This document shows, piece by piece, positions 30,881-40,807 of a DNA stretch of 64,000 bases. Source of the DNA: Clostridium gasigenes (GTDB taxonomy: Bacteria; Bacillota; Clostridia; Clostridiales; Clostridiaceae); the NCBI RefSeq assembly GCF_900104115.1, contig NZ_FNJM01000014.1, positions 17,528 to 81,527 of the forward strand, given 5' to 3'. Each line of letters opens with the position of its first letter. The stretch's first letter is position 1. Position numbers and translations under genes: made by a program. The notes beneath the pieces are model-generated. The model was given only the letters and a program-made list of their open reading frames with translations. It was not told the origin of the DNA and searched no databases.

Positions 30881-32131
30881 ATGATACATCATGATTTAAT
30901 AATAGTTGGCGGCGGAGCCTCAGGTTTAATTGCTGCAATAGCCGCTAAAGACTTTGGTTTAGATGTAGCTATTTTAGAAGCTACTGATAGAATAGGGAAA
31001 AAAATACTAGCTACAGGTAATGGTAGATGTAATATTTCAAACAAAACAATATCTTTTCCTTTCCTTTCTTACCATAGTGAAAATACAGGTTTCTATGCAA
31101 AAACCTTATCATCATTTGGTGTTAAAAATACAGAGGAATTCTTTTTATCTTTAGGATTACCTTTAGTAGAATTACAGAATGGAAAAATGTATCCAAAATC
31201 ATTGCAAGCTTCTTCGGTTGTTGATATTTTAAAATTATCTTTAGATGATAGAAATATTCCGTTATACACAAGTTGTAAATTGAAATCTATCCACAGAAAT
31301 GAAAACTTTAATTTATCCACAGATAATCAAGAGTATAAGTTATTCACATGTAATAAATTATTATTAGCTTGTGGCGGAAATTCTGCAGTAAAAACAGGTT
31401 CTGATGGTTCAGGTTATTATTTATCAAAAACACTAGGACATAAAATGGTTGAACCTTTGCCAAGTATTGTTCAATTAAAATTAGAAAGCCCTTACTTAAA
31501 ATCATTAACAGGAATAAAGTTTGATGGGTTTGCAAGACTTTTAGTTAATGGTATTGAATCTAGAAAAGAATTTGGAGAAATTCTTTTTACTGACTATGGT
31601 ATATCAGGCCCACCAATACTTCAAATTTCAGGTTATGCCTCTAAAGCATTATCAAATAAAAAGAAGGTTGAAATTATAGTTGATATGATGCCGACGCTTT
31701 CTTCTGACGAAGTTGCTAATTTTATAGAAGGGCATTTAGCTATTTTCTGTCACAGATCTATTTCTGATGCATTAATTGGTATTATTAATAAAAAATTAAT
31801 TCCTACCCTTCTTAAAGAGTCAGGTATTTCAAATATACATACACCTTGCTATGATTTAGACTGGGAAGAAAAACGTAAACTAATTAAACTTTTAAAACAT
31901 TGGAAGTTTACTTGCACAGGTACTAATGGATTTGCTCAAGCTCAAGTTACTATCGGAGGAATTGATACTAATGATATTAACCCTGAAACTCTTGAGTCCA
32001 AATTAATCCCTAATCTATATTTTGCTGGAGAAATTATTGATGTAGATGGTGACTGTGGTGGTTTTAACTTACAATGGGCTTGGAGTTCTGGCTACTGCGC
32101 GGCTAAAGCTATCTCAAATAATAATAAATAG
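30881..32131 (+). CDS. BaiN/HI0933-type FAD-dependent oxidoreductase
   Basis: The 416-residue protein begins with the FAD Rossmann motif DLIIVGGGASGLIAAIAA, then ATDRIGKKILATGNGRCNIS, a signature of the HI0933/YhiN family. The C-terminal FAD-binding half has NLYFAGEIIDVDGDCGGFNL. It is a flavin-dependent, NAD(P)H-linked oxidoreductase; members such as BaiN act on bile-acid double bonds, but the substrate here cannot be inferred. AAGGAG precedes the ATG. Confidence 0.88.
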   Translation: MIHHDLIIVGGGASGLIAAIAAKDFGLDVAILEATDRIGKKILATGNGRCNISNKTISFPFLSYHSENTGFYAKTLSSFGVKNTEEFFLSLGLPLVELQNGKMYPKSLQASSVVDILKLSLDDRNIPLYTSCKLKSIHRNENFNLSTDNQEYKLFTCNKLLLACGGNSAVKTGSDGSGYYLSKTLGHKMVEPLPSIVQLKLESPYLKSLTGIKFDGFARLLVNGIESRKEFGEILFTDYGISGPPILQISGYASKALSNKKKVEIIVDMMPTLSSDEVANFIEGHLAIFCHRSISDALIGIINKKLIPTLLKESGISNIHTPCYDLDWEEKRKLIKLLKHWKFTCTGTNGFAQAQVTIGGIDTNDINPETLESKLIPNLYFAGEIIDVDGDCGGFNLQWAWSSGYCAAKAISNNNK

Positions 32132-32145
32132 AAAATTATACAAAA

Positions 32146-32194
32146 AAAATACAGAGTATGATTGGTTAATTAAAACCTAAATACTCTGTATTTT
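32146..32194. terminator. Terminator between the flavoprotein and thioesterase genes
   Basis: AAAATACAGAGTAT (32,146-32,159) pairs with ATACTCTGTATTTT (32,181-32,194) across a 21-base loop. It serves converging genes. Confidence 0.7.
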
Positions 32195-32313
32195 AATTTC
32201 ATTAAATATTTATATACATGAATAAATTCTTCTAATCTTCTGATGGTTCAAGGTATTACTTTTATACAAACCCTAATTTAGTCATGTTCAAAAAAAATAC
32301 CTTAAGCTAAGGA

Positions 32314-33066
32314 TTACTTGATTTTTCTCCATTCTCCTACTAACGATGTAATTTTCTTACCTGAAGAGTTCTCTATTTTATGGATGCTAGTTATAGTGCC
32401 ATCAACTTCTTCTCTTGTTGATGTTGACACACATACTTCTTCTCCATATAAACACTCTTTTTCAAATGTTACCTTAATCCTCTTTAACTCATAATCTTTA
32501 ACTAATTCTAATGGTAACGTCTCAATAGCCCATTCTATATATTTAGTATTATTTACATGTCTATTTGAATCTATATCACTGTATCTTATTTTAAATTCTT
32601 TTGAATACATAGCCTCTTCTAATTTTTCTAACTTATCAATTTTAAAATCTTTTCCAAGGTCCCCTTCTATTCCATAAACAACATATTGGTCTTCTGGAAC
32701 TCTCATAGCTTTTCTCTTATCCGTATTTATTAAGAAAAATATAGCTTGTGCTTCAACTATTTTGTTCTCATCCTCATCATAAATAGTATACTCTCTAGTT
32801 GCATAGAATTTTTTAAAACCGCTAGGTTCGGTTACCATTTTTAATTTTTCACCATATTTAGGATATCTATGAACCTTTATATCGTATTTATAAAATACCC
32901 ATGTCATATTTTTTGAAATTAAATATTCCATTCCTACACCTAACTTTTCCGATTGTTCTGTTCCTATGTCCCCCATAAAGTTAACTATGGTTGTAATAGT
33001 TGATTGTAATCTATAATCAACCTCATAATAATGTATCTCATAATCTTTTGAAAACTTCTTCCCCAT
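32314..33066 (-). CDS. Acyl-ACP thioesterase (FatA/FatB-like)
   Basis: The 250-residue protein has two hot-dog domains. The first contains YEVDYRLQSTITTIVNFMGD and MEYLISKNMTWVFYKYDIKV. The second contains IRYSDIDSNRHVNNTKYIEW, the N-x-H active-site signature of acyl-ACP thioesterases (Asn/His at about residues 175-180). It releases fatty acids from acyl carrier protein. ATG at 33,066 follows GGGGG. Monocistronic. Confidence 0.88.
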   Translation of the reverse strand: MGKKFSKDYEIHYYEVDYRLQSTITTIVNFMGDIGTEQSEKLGVGMEYLISKNMTWVFYKYDIKVHRYPKYGEKLKMVTEPSGFKKFYATREYTIYDEDENKIVEAQAIFFLINTDKRKAMRVPEDQYVVYGIEGDLGKDFKIDKLEKLEEAMYSKEFKIRYSDIDSNRHVNNTKYIEWAIETLPLELVKDYELKRIKVTFEKECLYGEEVCVSTSTREEVDGTITSIHKIENSSGKKITSLVGEWRKIK

Positions 33067-33150
33067 TTTTTCCCCCTATTTTTTTCTTTTATATAATAAT
33101 ACCATACTCTTTTATATTTTATATATTAGAAATTTGCTTTTCAAACCTAA

Positions 33151-33189
33151 AAAACACTCTATAGTCTTTTATAAACTATAGAGTGTTTT
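33151..33189. terminator. Bidirectional terminator
   Basis: AAAACACTCTATAG (33,151-33,164) pairs with CTATAGAGTGTTTT (33,176-33,189). It lies just downstream of the DUF1858 gene. Confidence 0.8.
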
Positions 33190-33196
33190 GGTTTAC

Positions 33197-33388
33197 CTAT
33201 TTATTTAATGCTTCTAATAAAGCTTCTAAGCTTAACCCATGTACTTGTGCTGCATCCTCTACGCTTTCTGATTGTGCTGATGGACACCCTATGCATCCCA
33301 TACCAAAGCTCATTAGTATCTCAGTTGCATTTGGATTTTTACTTATTATTTCACCTATAGTCATTTCTTTAGTAATCATATTTTTCAC
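33197..33388 (-). CDS. DUF1858-type redox-disulfide small protein
   Basis: The 63-residue protein contains TIGEIISKNPNATEILMSFG and MGCIGCPSAQSES, the CxxC pair typical of DUF1858 proteins that occur with hybrid-cluster proteins and may act as redox switches. It starts MKNMITKEMT after AGGGTG. Monocistronic with a terminator immediately downstream. The partner protein is not in the window. Confidence 0.85.
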   Translation of the reverse strand: MKNMITKEMTIGEIISKNPNATEILMSFGMGCIGCPSAQSESVEDAAQVHGLSLEALLEALNK

Positions 33389-33563
33389 CCTACCTTTAAT
33401 TATTTTTTAATGTACTTATTATATGCACATAATTATATTCCTATAAATTTGAAAAGTCAACTTACTTTATACTAATACTATTCACCACTTTCATATCTTA
33501 ATATATGCCTTATAATATACTGTTTTTTCTATCCTTATTAGTATTATTCCTTTTCAAATAAAA

Positions 33564-33600
33564 AATAACCCCTTTAATACAAAATATTAAAAGGGTTATT
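33564..33600 (-). terminator. Terminator of the membrane-protein gene
   Basis: AATAACCCCTTTAATA (33,564-33,579) pairs with TATTAAAAGGGTTATT (33,585-33,600). It directly follows the stop at 33,614 on the reverse strand. Confidence 0.75.
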
Positions 33601-33613
33601 TAAAAATTCTCGT

Positions 33614-34483
33614 TTATTCTATAAAATTCACTTCACTAAAACCATCTTGTGGCTCCATATCTTCCATTACTATTATATTGCAAGCTGCCATTAGGAAGCT
33701 TTGAACATATACTTGACCTACAATTGCTAGTATAGCTACTATAACTCCTAAAAGAGGAATCATTGCTAATAACACTATTACTAAGATTGCTAAATTAGTA
33801 ATACCACTTAATGCAGCACACTTTCCTATCATTCTCCAGAATCTTCCTTTTTTAAATAATCTAAAAGTTTGTTTAATGGCATCCATAGCTCTTAAATCTT
33901 TAGTTATTAACATAGAATTAAATAACATAAACACTGCAGTTACTATTACGGATAACGCAATTAATATAGGAACTATAATTATCAACCCAATTCCAAATGT
34001 TACAGCTGTTAATATCCCGCTTAATATCATTATCACTATATATGCTACAAAATATATTAATAAAATAAGTAGGTTCATTCCTATTAGGCTCCATTTTTTC
34101 GCCCAAACATACTTCATTGAGTCTTTCCAACCAGTATCTTCACCCTTGTATCTATCACCTAATACTTTAATTATGATACCATATCCAAAATATGATACAA
34201 GCGATACTAACATTATTAATATTGTAAATATTAATAATGGTATAATCATTTTGAAAAATACTAATATTAACTCATCTGGGCTTGACCTATATATTCCCGT
34301 TCCAATTATTCCAATTAATGCAAATATTAATGCAACTAATAATCCAATTATCACTAAAAATACAGGTACTAAAAAAATACCAGTTATTTTTAAAATTTCT
34401 AAAGCATTGTCCACTACTAATTTAAAAGATTTTGATATTATTTCTCCTAATTTCAATTTTGATTGCGATTTGTTAAATTCCAT
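33614..34483 (-). CDS. Multi-pass membrane protein of unknown function (289 residues)
   Basis: A cytosolic start (MEFNKSQSKLKLGEIISKSF) is followed by about six membrane helices in pairs (VFLVIIGLLVALIFALIGII, LLIFTILIMLVSLVSYFGYG, NLLILLIYFVAYIVIMILSG, IIIVPILIALSVIVTAVFML, TNLAILVIVLLAMIPLLGVI). The layout resembles the membrane part of glycerophosphodiester-phosphodiesterase-associated (DUF7544/GDPDP_memb-like) proteins. No catalytic motif is visible. Ends SEVNFIE. GAGGA precedes ATG at 34,483. Confidence 0.75.
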   Translation of the reverse strand: MEFNKSQSKLKLGEIISKSFKLVVDNALEILKITGIFLVPVFLVIIGLLVALIFALIGIIGTGIYRSSPDELILVFFKMIIPLLIFTILIMLVSLVSYFGYGIIIKVLGDRYKGEDTGWKDSMKYVWAKKWSLIGMNLLILLIYFVAYIVIMILSGILTAVTFGIGLIIIVPILIALSVIVTAVFMLFNSMLITKDLRAMDAIKQTFRLFKKGRFWRMIGKCAALSGITNLAILVIVLLAMIPLLGVIVAILAIVGQVYVQSFLMAACNIIVMEDMEPQDGFSEVNFIE

Positions 34484-34555
34484 TTATTAATCCTCCTCTA
34501 TTTTTATCAATATATTTAAATATATTACATTTTTTATATTTTTATAACAATAAAA

Positions 34556-34584
34556 TACCCAAGACTAAAAAATCTTGGGCTTTT
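34556..34584 (-). terminator. Terminator of purA
   Basis: CCCAAGA (34,558-34,564) pairs with TCTTGGG (34,573-34,579), with T-rich sequence on both sides. It lies past the palindromic repeat that follows purA. Confidence 0.65.
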
Positions 34585-34585
34585 A

Positions 34586-34644
34586 TTAGGCATTTTGAAA
34601 AAATAGCAAATCATCTTCTAGTCTATTTTCTTTCAGTGCCCTTA
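34586..34644. repeat. Dispersed palindromic repeat, copy D
   Basis: TTAGGCATTTTGAAAAAATA (from 34,586) pairs imperfectly with TATTTTCTTTCAGTGCCCTTA (to 34,644). It lies between the purA stop and its terminator and belongs to the same family as copies A, B, C and E. Confidence 0.6.
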
Positions 34645-35934
34645 TTAAAGTTCTTTTCTTACTCTAATTGTTTGATCTCTTTTTGGACCTACTGAAACTA
34701 TTGAAATCTTTGTTTCTGTAAGTTCTTCTATTCTCTTTAAATACTTCTTAGCATTTTCAGGTATTTCATCATAGCTTCTTGCATCTGCAATACTATCATC
34801 CCAACCATCAAACTCTTCATAAATTGGTTCACATTTAGCTAAATCTTCTAAACTTGCTGGGAAGTAATCTATAACTCTACCTTCAAAGTTATATCCTACA
34901 CAAACCTTAATCTTTTCTAAGTTTGCTAATGTATCTATTTTAGTTACAACTAATGAAGTTAATCCACATACTCTAATAGTAGTCTTTAATATAACTACAT
35001 CTAACCAACCACATCTTCTTGATCTACCTGTAGTAGTTCCATATTCATGTCCTTTTTCTCTTATCCACTCACCAGTTGCATCTTCTAATTCAGTTGGGAA
35101 TGGTCCCTTACCAACTCTTGTAGTATAAGCTTTCGCAATACCTACAACGTTTGTTATCATAGTTGGTCCAACACCTATACCAGTTGAGACTCCACCTGCT
35201 GTAGTGTTTGATGATGTTACATATGGATATGTTCCATGATCTATATCAAGAAGCATTCCTTGAGCACCTTCAAATAGTACTGTTTGATTTTTCTTTATTT
35301 CATCATATACTCTAACTGAAGTATCTTGAACGAAAGGTCTTAATCTTTCCCCAAGCTTAACATAAGCATTAAATATTTCATCAAAATTTAATTCTTCTCC
35401 ACCTAATACGTTAGTTATATAAGCATTTTTTGATTCTATGTTGAATCTTAGTTTTTCTTCAAAAACTTCAGTATGCAATAAATCACAAACTCTAATTCCA
35501 CATCTTTCATATTTATCTGTGTAGCAAGGACCTATTCCCTTACCAGTTGTTCCTATATCATTTTTCCCTCTAGCTTTTTCTTTTAGTATATCTAATGTCT
35601 TATGATAAGGCATTATAAGCTGAGCTCTATCACTTACAATAAGTTTTTCTGGTGTAACATTAACACCCTCTCTTTGCAGATAATCTATTTCGCTAAATAA
35701 AGCATTTGGATCTACTGCAACTCCATTACCTATAACATTTAATTTATCATCGTGTAATATACCTGAAGGAATTAGATGAAGTTTATATTGTTTTTCTCCA
35801 ACTTCAACAGTATGACCTGCATTGTTTCCCCCTTGAAATCTAACTACTACGTTAGCTTCTTCTGCTAAATAATCTGTTAACTTTCCTTTACCTTCGTCTC
35901 CCCACTGTGCTCCTAGAACAATAAATGCTGACAT
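34645..35934 (-). CDS. purA: Adenylosuccinate synthetase PurA
   Basis: The 429-residue protein begins [20 protein letters not shown], the GTP-binding P-loop variant with catalytic Asp and His ([11 protein letters not shown] at about 36-46). It also has [23 protein letters not shown]-like [16 protein letters not shown], and the GTP-contact KID (about 330-335). It makes adenylosuccinate from IMP, Asp and GTP in AMP synthesis. Length is normal. AAGGAGG precedes ATG at 35,934. Confidence 0.97.
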   Translation of the reverse strand: MSAFIVLGAQWGDEGKGKLTDYLAEEANVVVRFQGGNNAGHTVEVGEKQYKLHLIPSGILHDDKLNVIGNGVAVDPNALFSEIDYLQREGVNVTPEKLIVSDRAQLIMPYHKTLDILKEKARGKNDIGTTGKGIGPCYTDKYERCGIRVCDLLHTEVFEEKLRFNIESKNAYITNVLGGEELNFDEIFNAYVKLGERLRPFVQDTSVRVYDEIKKNQTVLFEGAQGMLLDIDHGTYPYVTSSNTTAGGVSTGIGVGPTMITNVVGIAKAYTTRVGKGPFPTELEDATGEWIREKGHEYGTTTGRSRRCGWLDVVILKTTIRVCGLTSLVVTKIDTLANLEKIKVCVGYNFEGRVIDYFPASLEDLAKCEPIYEEFDGWDDSIADARSYDEIPENAKKYLKRIEELTETKISIVSVGPKRDQTIRVRKEL

Positions 35935-36114
35935 TTATGTTTCCTCCTTATTAAAAGACTATTTTAGTCTTAAACTAATAAATTTGAGATATAAAATAAT
36001 TTAAATCCCACATACTATAGTATCAAAGTAAGGTAAAACTTTCAACTTTTTTGCGAATATTTTTTTGCTTTTTTTTACTATAATTCGTATAATCATTAAA
36101 TTTTTAATTTTCAA

Positions 36115-36915
36115 TTACATATTTTCAGATTTATCTGCGCACTTTTCCATAGCACTTATAACAGAATTTCTAAAACCTTGATTTTCTAATTCAATTACAG
36201 CTTCTATAGTAGTTCCTCCAGGTGAACAAACCATATCTTTTAATTCTCCTGGATGCTTACCAGTCTCTAAAACAAGCTTTGCTGAGCCTAATACGCTTTG
36301 CGATGCCATAGTGTATGCTTTTGCTCTTGGTATTCCAAGTTTAACTGCAGCGTCTGCCATAGCTTCTATAAACATAAACACATAAGCTGGTGAGGATCCA
36401 CATAATGCTGTAAATGCATGAAAATCTTTTTCCTCCAAAATTTCATACTTACCAAAATTATTATATAAACCACAAACATAATCTAATTCTTCTTGCTTTA
36501 TTAATTTATTAAAGCAAATTGCCGACATACCTTCCCCAACCATTGCCGGTGTATTAGGCATTGTTTTTATTATTTTAACTTCTTTCCCAAACCACATTTC
36601 TACATCCGAAAGTTTAACCCCTGCAGCAATCGTAACTATAATCACATTTTCTTTTACATAATTTGTAATTTCTTTTATAACTGATTTGTACATATTAGGT
36701 TTTACTGCTAAAAATAAAACATCTGCAAACTCAGCTACCTCACAATTGTTCAAGGTATATTTTATTCCAGTTTCATCTGTTATCTTAACTCCTGATTTCC
36801 TTGTTCTAGTAGAAATAAATATATCATTTTTAGTTATTTTTTCATTAGTTAAAAGACCTAAAACCATAGCTTTTCCCATATTCCCGCAACCAATAAATCC
36901 AATTTTTTTACTCAT
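36115..36915 (-). CDS. proC: Pyrroline-5-carboxylate reductase ProC
   Basis: The 266-residue protein begins with the Rossmann motif KIGFIGCGNMGKAMVLGLLT, has LFLAVKPNMYKSVIKEI and IIVTIAAGVKLSDVEMWFG, then MPNTPAMVGEGMSAICFN, and the C-terminal signature DMVCSPGGTTIEAVIELENQ. It reduces pyrroline-5-carboxylate with NAD(P)H in the last step of proline synthesis. GGGGG precedes the start. Confidence 0.95.
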   Translation of the reverse strand: MSKKIGFIGCGNMGKAMVLGLLTNEKITKNDIFISTRTRKSGVKITDETGIKYTLNNCEVAEFADVLFLAVKPNMYKSVIKEITNYVKENVIIVTIAAGVKLSDVEMWFGKEVKIIKTMPNTPAMVGEGMSAICFNKLIKQEELDYVCGLYNNFGKYEILEEKDFHAFTALCGSSPAYVFMFIEAMADAAVKLGIPRAKAYTMASQSVLGSAKLVLETGKHPGELKDMVCSPGGTTIEAVIELENQGFRNSVISAMEKCADKSENM

Positions 36916-37047
36916 TTTTTTCCCCCTATTTTATTATAGACTTCTATTTTTATCTTTATTATTAATAATATACATTACCCACCATAACCATCATAGGATA
37001 GCTTGTTTCATCTTACACAAACTATTGTTATGTAAGGAGGTTTTTTT

Positions 37048-37395
37048 ATGGTAATTAGAAATTCAAAAAATAAATTTTCTTTATTAAAAAAATCATCTAA
37101 TGATAATAAACTAAATCAAAACACCTTAGATATTAAAGATAATATTTTAGTTAATATATTAGATAATCCATATAAATATACTATTTCTATTTACCTTCAA
37201 GGATTGCATAAAGATAGTATTGTTTTAAGCTATCTAAACAATTTTCTTGTAATTGATTTTACCTTTAAGGGTAATAAATATTCTTCTTTAAAATATAAAA
37301 GAACTTTTTATTTAAAGGATATAGATATAACCCAAACTCAAAATATATGCTTTCCACATTTAATATACATAACCTTACCTAAAAAATTTCAATAA
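37048..37395 (+). CDS. Degenerate Hsp20-like small protein (115 residues)
   Basis: After a basic N-terminal tail (MVIRNSKNKFSLLKKSSNDN) residues 35-115 show an alternating beta pattern: YKYTISIYLQGLHKDSIVLS, NNFLVIDFTFKGNKYSSLKY, KRTFYLKDIDITQTQNICFP, HLIYITLPKK. The order and the final (L)xxxLPKK resemble the alpha-crystallin fold, where GLxKDxIxIxxxxxxLxIxxxxK..R.FxLP..V....A....GxLxIxLPK is expected. Several core residues are missing. A possible spore-associated or chaperone-like role; uncertain. It lies between proC and dnaB, on the opposite strand to both. Confidence 0.6.
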   Translation: MVIRNSKNKFSLLKKSSNDNKLNQNTLDIKDNILVNILDNPYKYTISIYLQGLHKDSIVLSYLNNFLVIDFTFKGNKYSSLKYKRTFYLKDIDITQTQNICFPHLIYITLPKKFQ

Positions 37396-37409
37396 ATTAT
37401 ATTTAAAAG

Positions 37410-37440
37410 AAAAGCTATGCATTTAAGCATAACTTTTTTT
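37410..37440. terminator. Terminator between the Hsp20-like gene and dnaB
   Basis: AAAGCTATGC (37,411-37,420) pairs with GCATAACTTT (37,426-37,435), followed by a T-run on the + strand. It serves the converging genes. Confidence 0.7.
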
Positions 37441-38774
37441 TATTCACCATGAACTACGTCTAAATCGGCAAACTTACTGTGTGCGCCTATCCAAGCCATT
37501 TTAATTGTTCCAACTGGACCATTTCTTTGCTTAGCTATTATACACTCAGCTGTCCCTCTATCTTCTGATTCTTTATTATAATATTCATCCCTATATAAGA
37601 ACATAACAACATCAGCATCCTGCTCTATAGATCCAGATTCTCTTAAATCTGAAAGCATAGGTCTATGATCTGCTCTTTGTTCTGGAGCACGTGATAGTTG
37701 TGATAATGCAATAACAGGGCATTCCATTTCTTTTGCCAATGCTTTTATGGATCTAGATATTTCTGATACTTCTTGTTGTCTACTTTCAGTATTACTTCCA
37801 GACATTAGTTGCAAATAATCTATAAGTATCATATCTATTCCATGTTCCATTTTAATCTTTCTACATTTCGATCTCATTTCCATTACAGATAACCCTGCAG
37901 TATCATCTATATATATTTTAGCTTTTGATAATGGTCCAGTAGCCTTTGCTATTCTTTCCCAATCATCATCTTCTAAATTACCAGTTCTAAGTTTCAACAT
38001 ATCCACCCTTGCTTCAGAACAAAGTAGCTTATAAGCTAATTGTTCTCTTGGCATTTCCAGAGAAAATATAACTACACTTTTACCATGTCTTAAAGCTGCT
38101 GTTTCAGCTATATTTAATGCAAAAGTTGTTTTACCCATAGATGGTCTTGCTGCAATTAGAATCATTTCACCCTTTTGAAAACCAGAAGTTTTTTCATCTA
38201 AATCTTTTATTCCTGAGCCTACCCCTGTAATTTCACCTTTATTATTAAAAAGTCTTTCTATTTCTAAAAAGCCTCTTTCTAACACACTTGAAAGAACCTC
38301 ATAATCTCCTGAGTTTTTCTTTTCTGCTATGTCAAAAATTTTCTTTTGAGCGCTATCTAATACTTTATCTACATCATCTTGCCCATTATAACTTTCTTCT
38401 ATTATTTTAGTTGAGGACTTAATTAATCTTCTAAGTAATGATTTTTCCTCTACTATTTTTATATAGGCACTTAAGTTTGCAGTAGTGGGTACTGATGCAC
38501 TTAGTTCTGATATATATGTTACACCACCAGATTTTTCTAGCATATCTGTTGATTTTAAATACTCTAATATAGTTAATAAATCAACCGCCATATCTTTTTG
38601 GAACATTTCTCTTAAAGCTTTATATAAAGCTTTATGCCTATCTCTATAAAAATCTTCTTCTTTTAACTTCTCTAACACCTTAGAAATAGCACTCTTATCT
38701 ATTATCATAGATCCGATAACAGACTGTTCCGCCTCTGTACTTTGCGGCAAACTTCTCATAGCTGCAGCTTCCAT
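37440..38774 (-). CDS. dnaB: Replicative DNA helicase DnaB
   Basis: The 444-residue protein has the N-terminal DnaB domain (MRSLPQSTEAEQSVIGSMII, residues 7-110) and the RecA-like C-terminal helicase: Walker A ARPSMGKTTFA (about 210-220), Walker B MILIDYLQLMS (about 315-325) and the arginine-rich LSQLSRAPEQRADHRP. Length and motifs are normal. It unwinds DNA at the fork. It is the last gene of the leftward run gdpP-rplI-lonC-dnaB. Confidence 0.96.
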   Translation of the reverse strand: MEAAAMRSLPQSTEAEQSVIGSMIIDKSAISKVLEKLKEEDFYRDRHKALYKALREMFQKDMAVDLLTILEYLKSTDMLEKSGGVTYISELSASVPTTANLSAYIKIVEEKSLLRRLIKSSTKIIEESYNGQDDVDKVLDSAQKKIFDIAEKKNSGDYEVLSSVLERGFLEIERLFNNKGEITGVGSGIKDLDEKTSGFQKGEMILIAARPSMGKTTFALNIAETAALRHGKSVVIFSLEMPREQLAYKLLCSEARVDMLKLRTGNLEDDDWERIAKATGPLSKAKIYIDDTAGLSVMEMRSKCRKIKMEHGIDMILIDYLQLMSGSNTESRQQEVSEISRSIKALAKEMECPVIALSQLSRAPEQRADHRPMLSDLRESGSIEQDADVVMFLYRDEYYNKESEDRGTAECIIAKQRNGPVGTIKMAWIGAHSKFADLDVVHGE

Positions 38775-38859
38775 AATGCACCCCCTCTTAATTTATTTAA
38801 ATTTATTATATGTAAATAATATCACATATATAGGCCTTTTTATAATTTTTCTCATAAAA

Positions 38860-38887
38860 TTAAGCTTCCTTTTTCAAGGAAGCTTAA
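38860..38887 (-). terminator. Terminator of lonC
   Basis: AAGCTTCCTT (38,862-38,871) pairs with AAGGAAGCTT (38,876-38,885). It lies directly after the lonC stop at 38,894. Confidence 0.75.
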
Positions 38888-38893
38888 TTCATT

Positions 38894-40792
38894 TTACTTC
38901 TCAAATACTATCTTTAACAATTCGTCTATATGATCTAATGCAATTACATCTATATCATCTAAGCCAAGTGGAATTTCTTTTTCATTAGCTTTTGGAATTG
39001 CCACAAGTTTTATGCCTTTTCTTCTTGCTCCATATATTTTTTCAAATATACCTCCTACGGGTTTGATATTACCTCTTAAAGATATTTCCCCGGTAATAGC
39101 TATATCTTGTCTTATAGGTTTCTCAAGAAGTGCACTTATTATACATACTGTTATAGCAGCTCCTGCTGAAGGACCATCAATCTTTCCTCCACCAACTACA
39201 TTTACATGTATATCATAATCTTTAATTTCCTTTTCTGTTATTCTTCTTATAACAGATGCAGCGTTAAAGACTGAATCTTTAGCCATTGAACCTGCAGTAT
39301 CGTTAAACTTAATAGTTCCAAAGCCTTTCTTTTTAGCTGGGAAAACTACGGCTTCTATTTCTAATGTCGATCCTATGAAACCACTTACTCCTAAGCCATG
39401 AACTTGACCTATTTTACTATTATCTATATCTTCTATAATTTCATAAGGTGAATATCTACCAATAGAAATAACCTCTTCTACATCCTTAAGCTTAATTATA
39501 TTATCTTCTATTGAGTTATCAGTAGTATATAAAGAGTATCCATAAGCATCAGAAAGGATATTTACAGCCTTTCTACCTTCTATGGTATATCTGCTTATAA
39601 ATTCCGCAACACCATCTTCTAGCTTTACGTTAAGCTTAGTAGATGCGGTTTCTATTATCCCCTCTATATCCTTTGCTGATAATGGCTCAAAGTACACTTC
39701 TGTACATCTTGATCTTAATGCAGAATTTATTTGACTTGGAGCCTTAGTAGTTGCTCCAATTAGAACAAAGTCTGCTGGTGCTCCATTATCAAATAAATAT
39801 TTTATATACCCTGGTGTATTTTCATCATCTGGATCATAGTATGATGATGAAAATGCAACTCTCTTATCTTCTAAAACTTTTAACAGTTTATTTTGAAGAA
39901 TATCATCAAGTTCACCAATTTCATCTATAAATAAAACTCCACCATGAGCCTCTGTTACAAGTCCTGTTTTAGGTTCAGGAACTCCTATTTCTGCAAGGTC
40001 TTTTTTACTACCTTGGTATATAGGATCATGTACTGATCCTAGTAGTGGATTTGTTATTTCTCTTGGATCCCATCTTAATGTAGTTCCATCAACTTCTATA
40101 AATTTAGAATCCTCATCAAAAGGAGTAATTGCTAGCTTCTTTGCAGCCTTTAATGCAAGCCTTGCTGCTGAAGTTTTCCCAACCCCCGGTGGCCCATATA
40201 AAAGAATATGTTGAGGATACGGAGATGCCATTTTAGATATAAGTGATTTTATAGCTCTACTTTGACCTATTACTTCATCTAAGTTTTCCGGTCTAAGTAA
40301 ATTCATAACATTCTTATTTATATTCTTTGCATCTAAAGCTTGAAGCCTTTCCAATTTTACATTAGTTTTTTCACTTTCAGGACCTTTTTGCTTTTTAATT
40401 ATAGAGACCTTTAAGTCATCCATAAATTTATCTTGTCTTTCTGCTAAAGCTTTCTCTACTTCTGTCTCTATTTTAGTTTGAACATATTTTCTTGCTAAAT
40501 TCTCTGCTATAAAATATATAGTATCCTCTAACAAATCTTTAACATCTTCTTCTGAAGGAATTGTTTTTACACCCTTTCCATCAGAAGCTATTATATTCAA
40601 CGCATAAACTCTTTCACATATATTAGCAGAATTTACGTACTTTTGAAGTTTAAATCTTACAGTTCTTGCTCTTATTGCACCTTCATCTAAAATATTTTTA
40701 AGTATTTGATGTATAACATTCACTTGTGCATCTAATGATAAATCACTGTTTAGTATATCTTCTAAATTCTTTATTTCATCATATGACTTCAA
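38894..40792 (-). CDS. lonC: Lon-family ATP-dependent protease (LonC/spore Lon type)
   Basis: The 632-residue protein lacks the usual Lon N-terminal domain. It begins MKSYDEIKNLEDILNSDLSL, then an AAA+ domain with Walker A LLYGPPGVGKTSAARL (about 196-205) and Walker B GGVLFIDEIGELDD (about 285-298), and a C-terminal Lon protease domain with KIDGPSAGAAITV (catalytic Ser about 555) and TGEISLRGNIKPVGGIFEKI (Lys about 600). The lonC-rplI-gdpP neighbourhood is typical of clostridia. It degrades proteins and is associated with sporulation in relatives. Confidence 0.9.
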   Translation of the reverse strand: MKSYDEIKNLEDILNSDLSLDAQVNVIHQILKNILDEGAIRARTVRFKLQKYVNSANICERVYALNIIASDGKGVKTIPSEEDVKDLLEDTIYFIAENLARKYVQTKIETEVEKALAERQDKFMDDLKVSIIKKQKGPESEKTNVKLERLQALDAKNINKNVMNLLRPENLDEVIGQSRAIKSLISKMASPYPQHILLYGPPGVGKTSAARLALKAAKKLAITPFDEDSKFIEVDGTTLRWDPREITNPLLGSVHDPIYQGSKKDLAEIGVPEPKTGLVTEAHGGVLFIDEIGELDDILQNKLLKVLEDKRVAFSSSYYDPDDENTPGYIKYLFDNGAPADFVLIGATTKAPSQINSALRSRCTEVYFEPLSAKDIEGIIETASTKLNVKLEDGVAEFISRYTIEGRKAVNILSDAYGYSLYTTDNSIEDNIIKLKDVEEVISIGRYSPYEIIEDIDNSKIGQVHGLGVSGFIGSTLEIEAVVFPAKKKGFGTIKFNDTAGSMAKDSVFNAASVIRRITEKEIKDYDIHVNVVGGGKIDGPSAGAAITVCIISALLEKPIRQDIAITGEISLRGNIKPVGGIFEKIYGARRKGIKLVAIPKANEKEIPLGLDDIDVIALDHIDELLKIVFEK

Positions 40793-40807
40793 AACTAATC
40801 CCCCTTA

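Noticed and set aside
33876-34490. 204-residue + strand open frame over the membrane-protein gene
   Set aside because: Antisense shadow rich in Asn/Ile/Thr; the reverse strand encodes a clear multi-pass membrane protein with SD and terminator.
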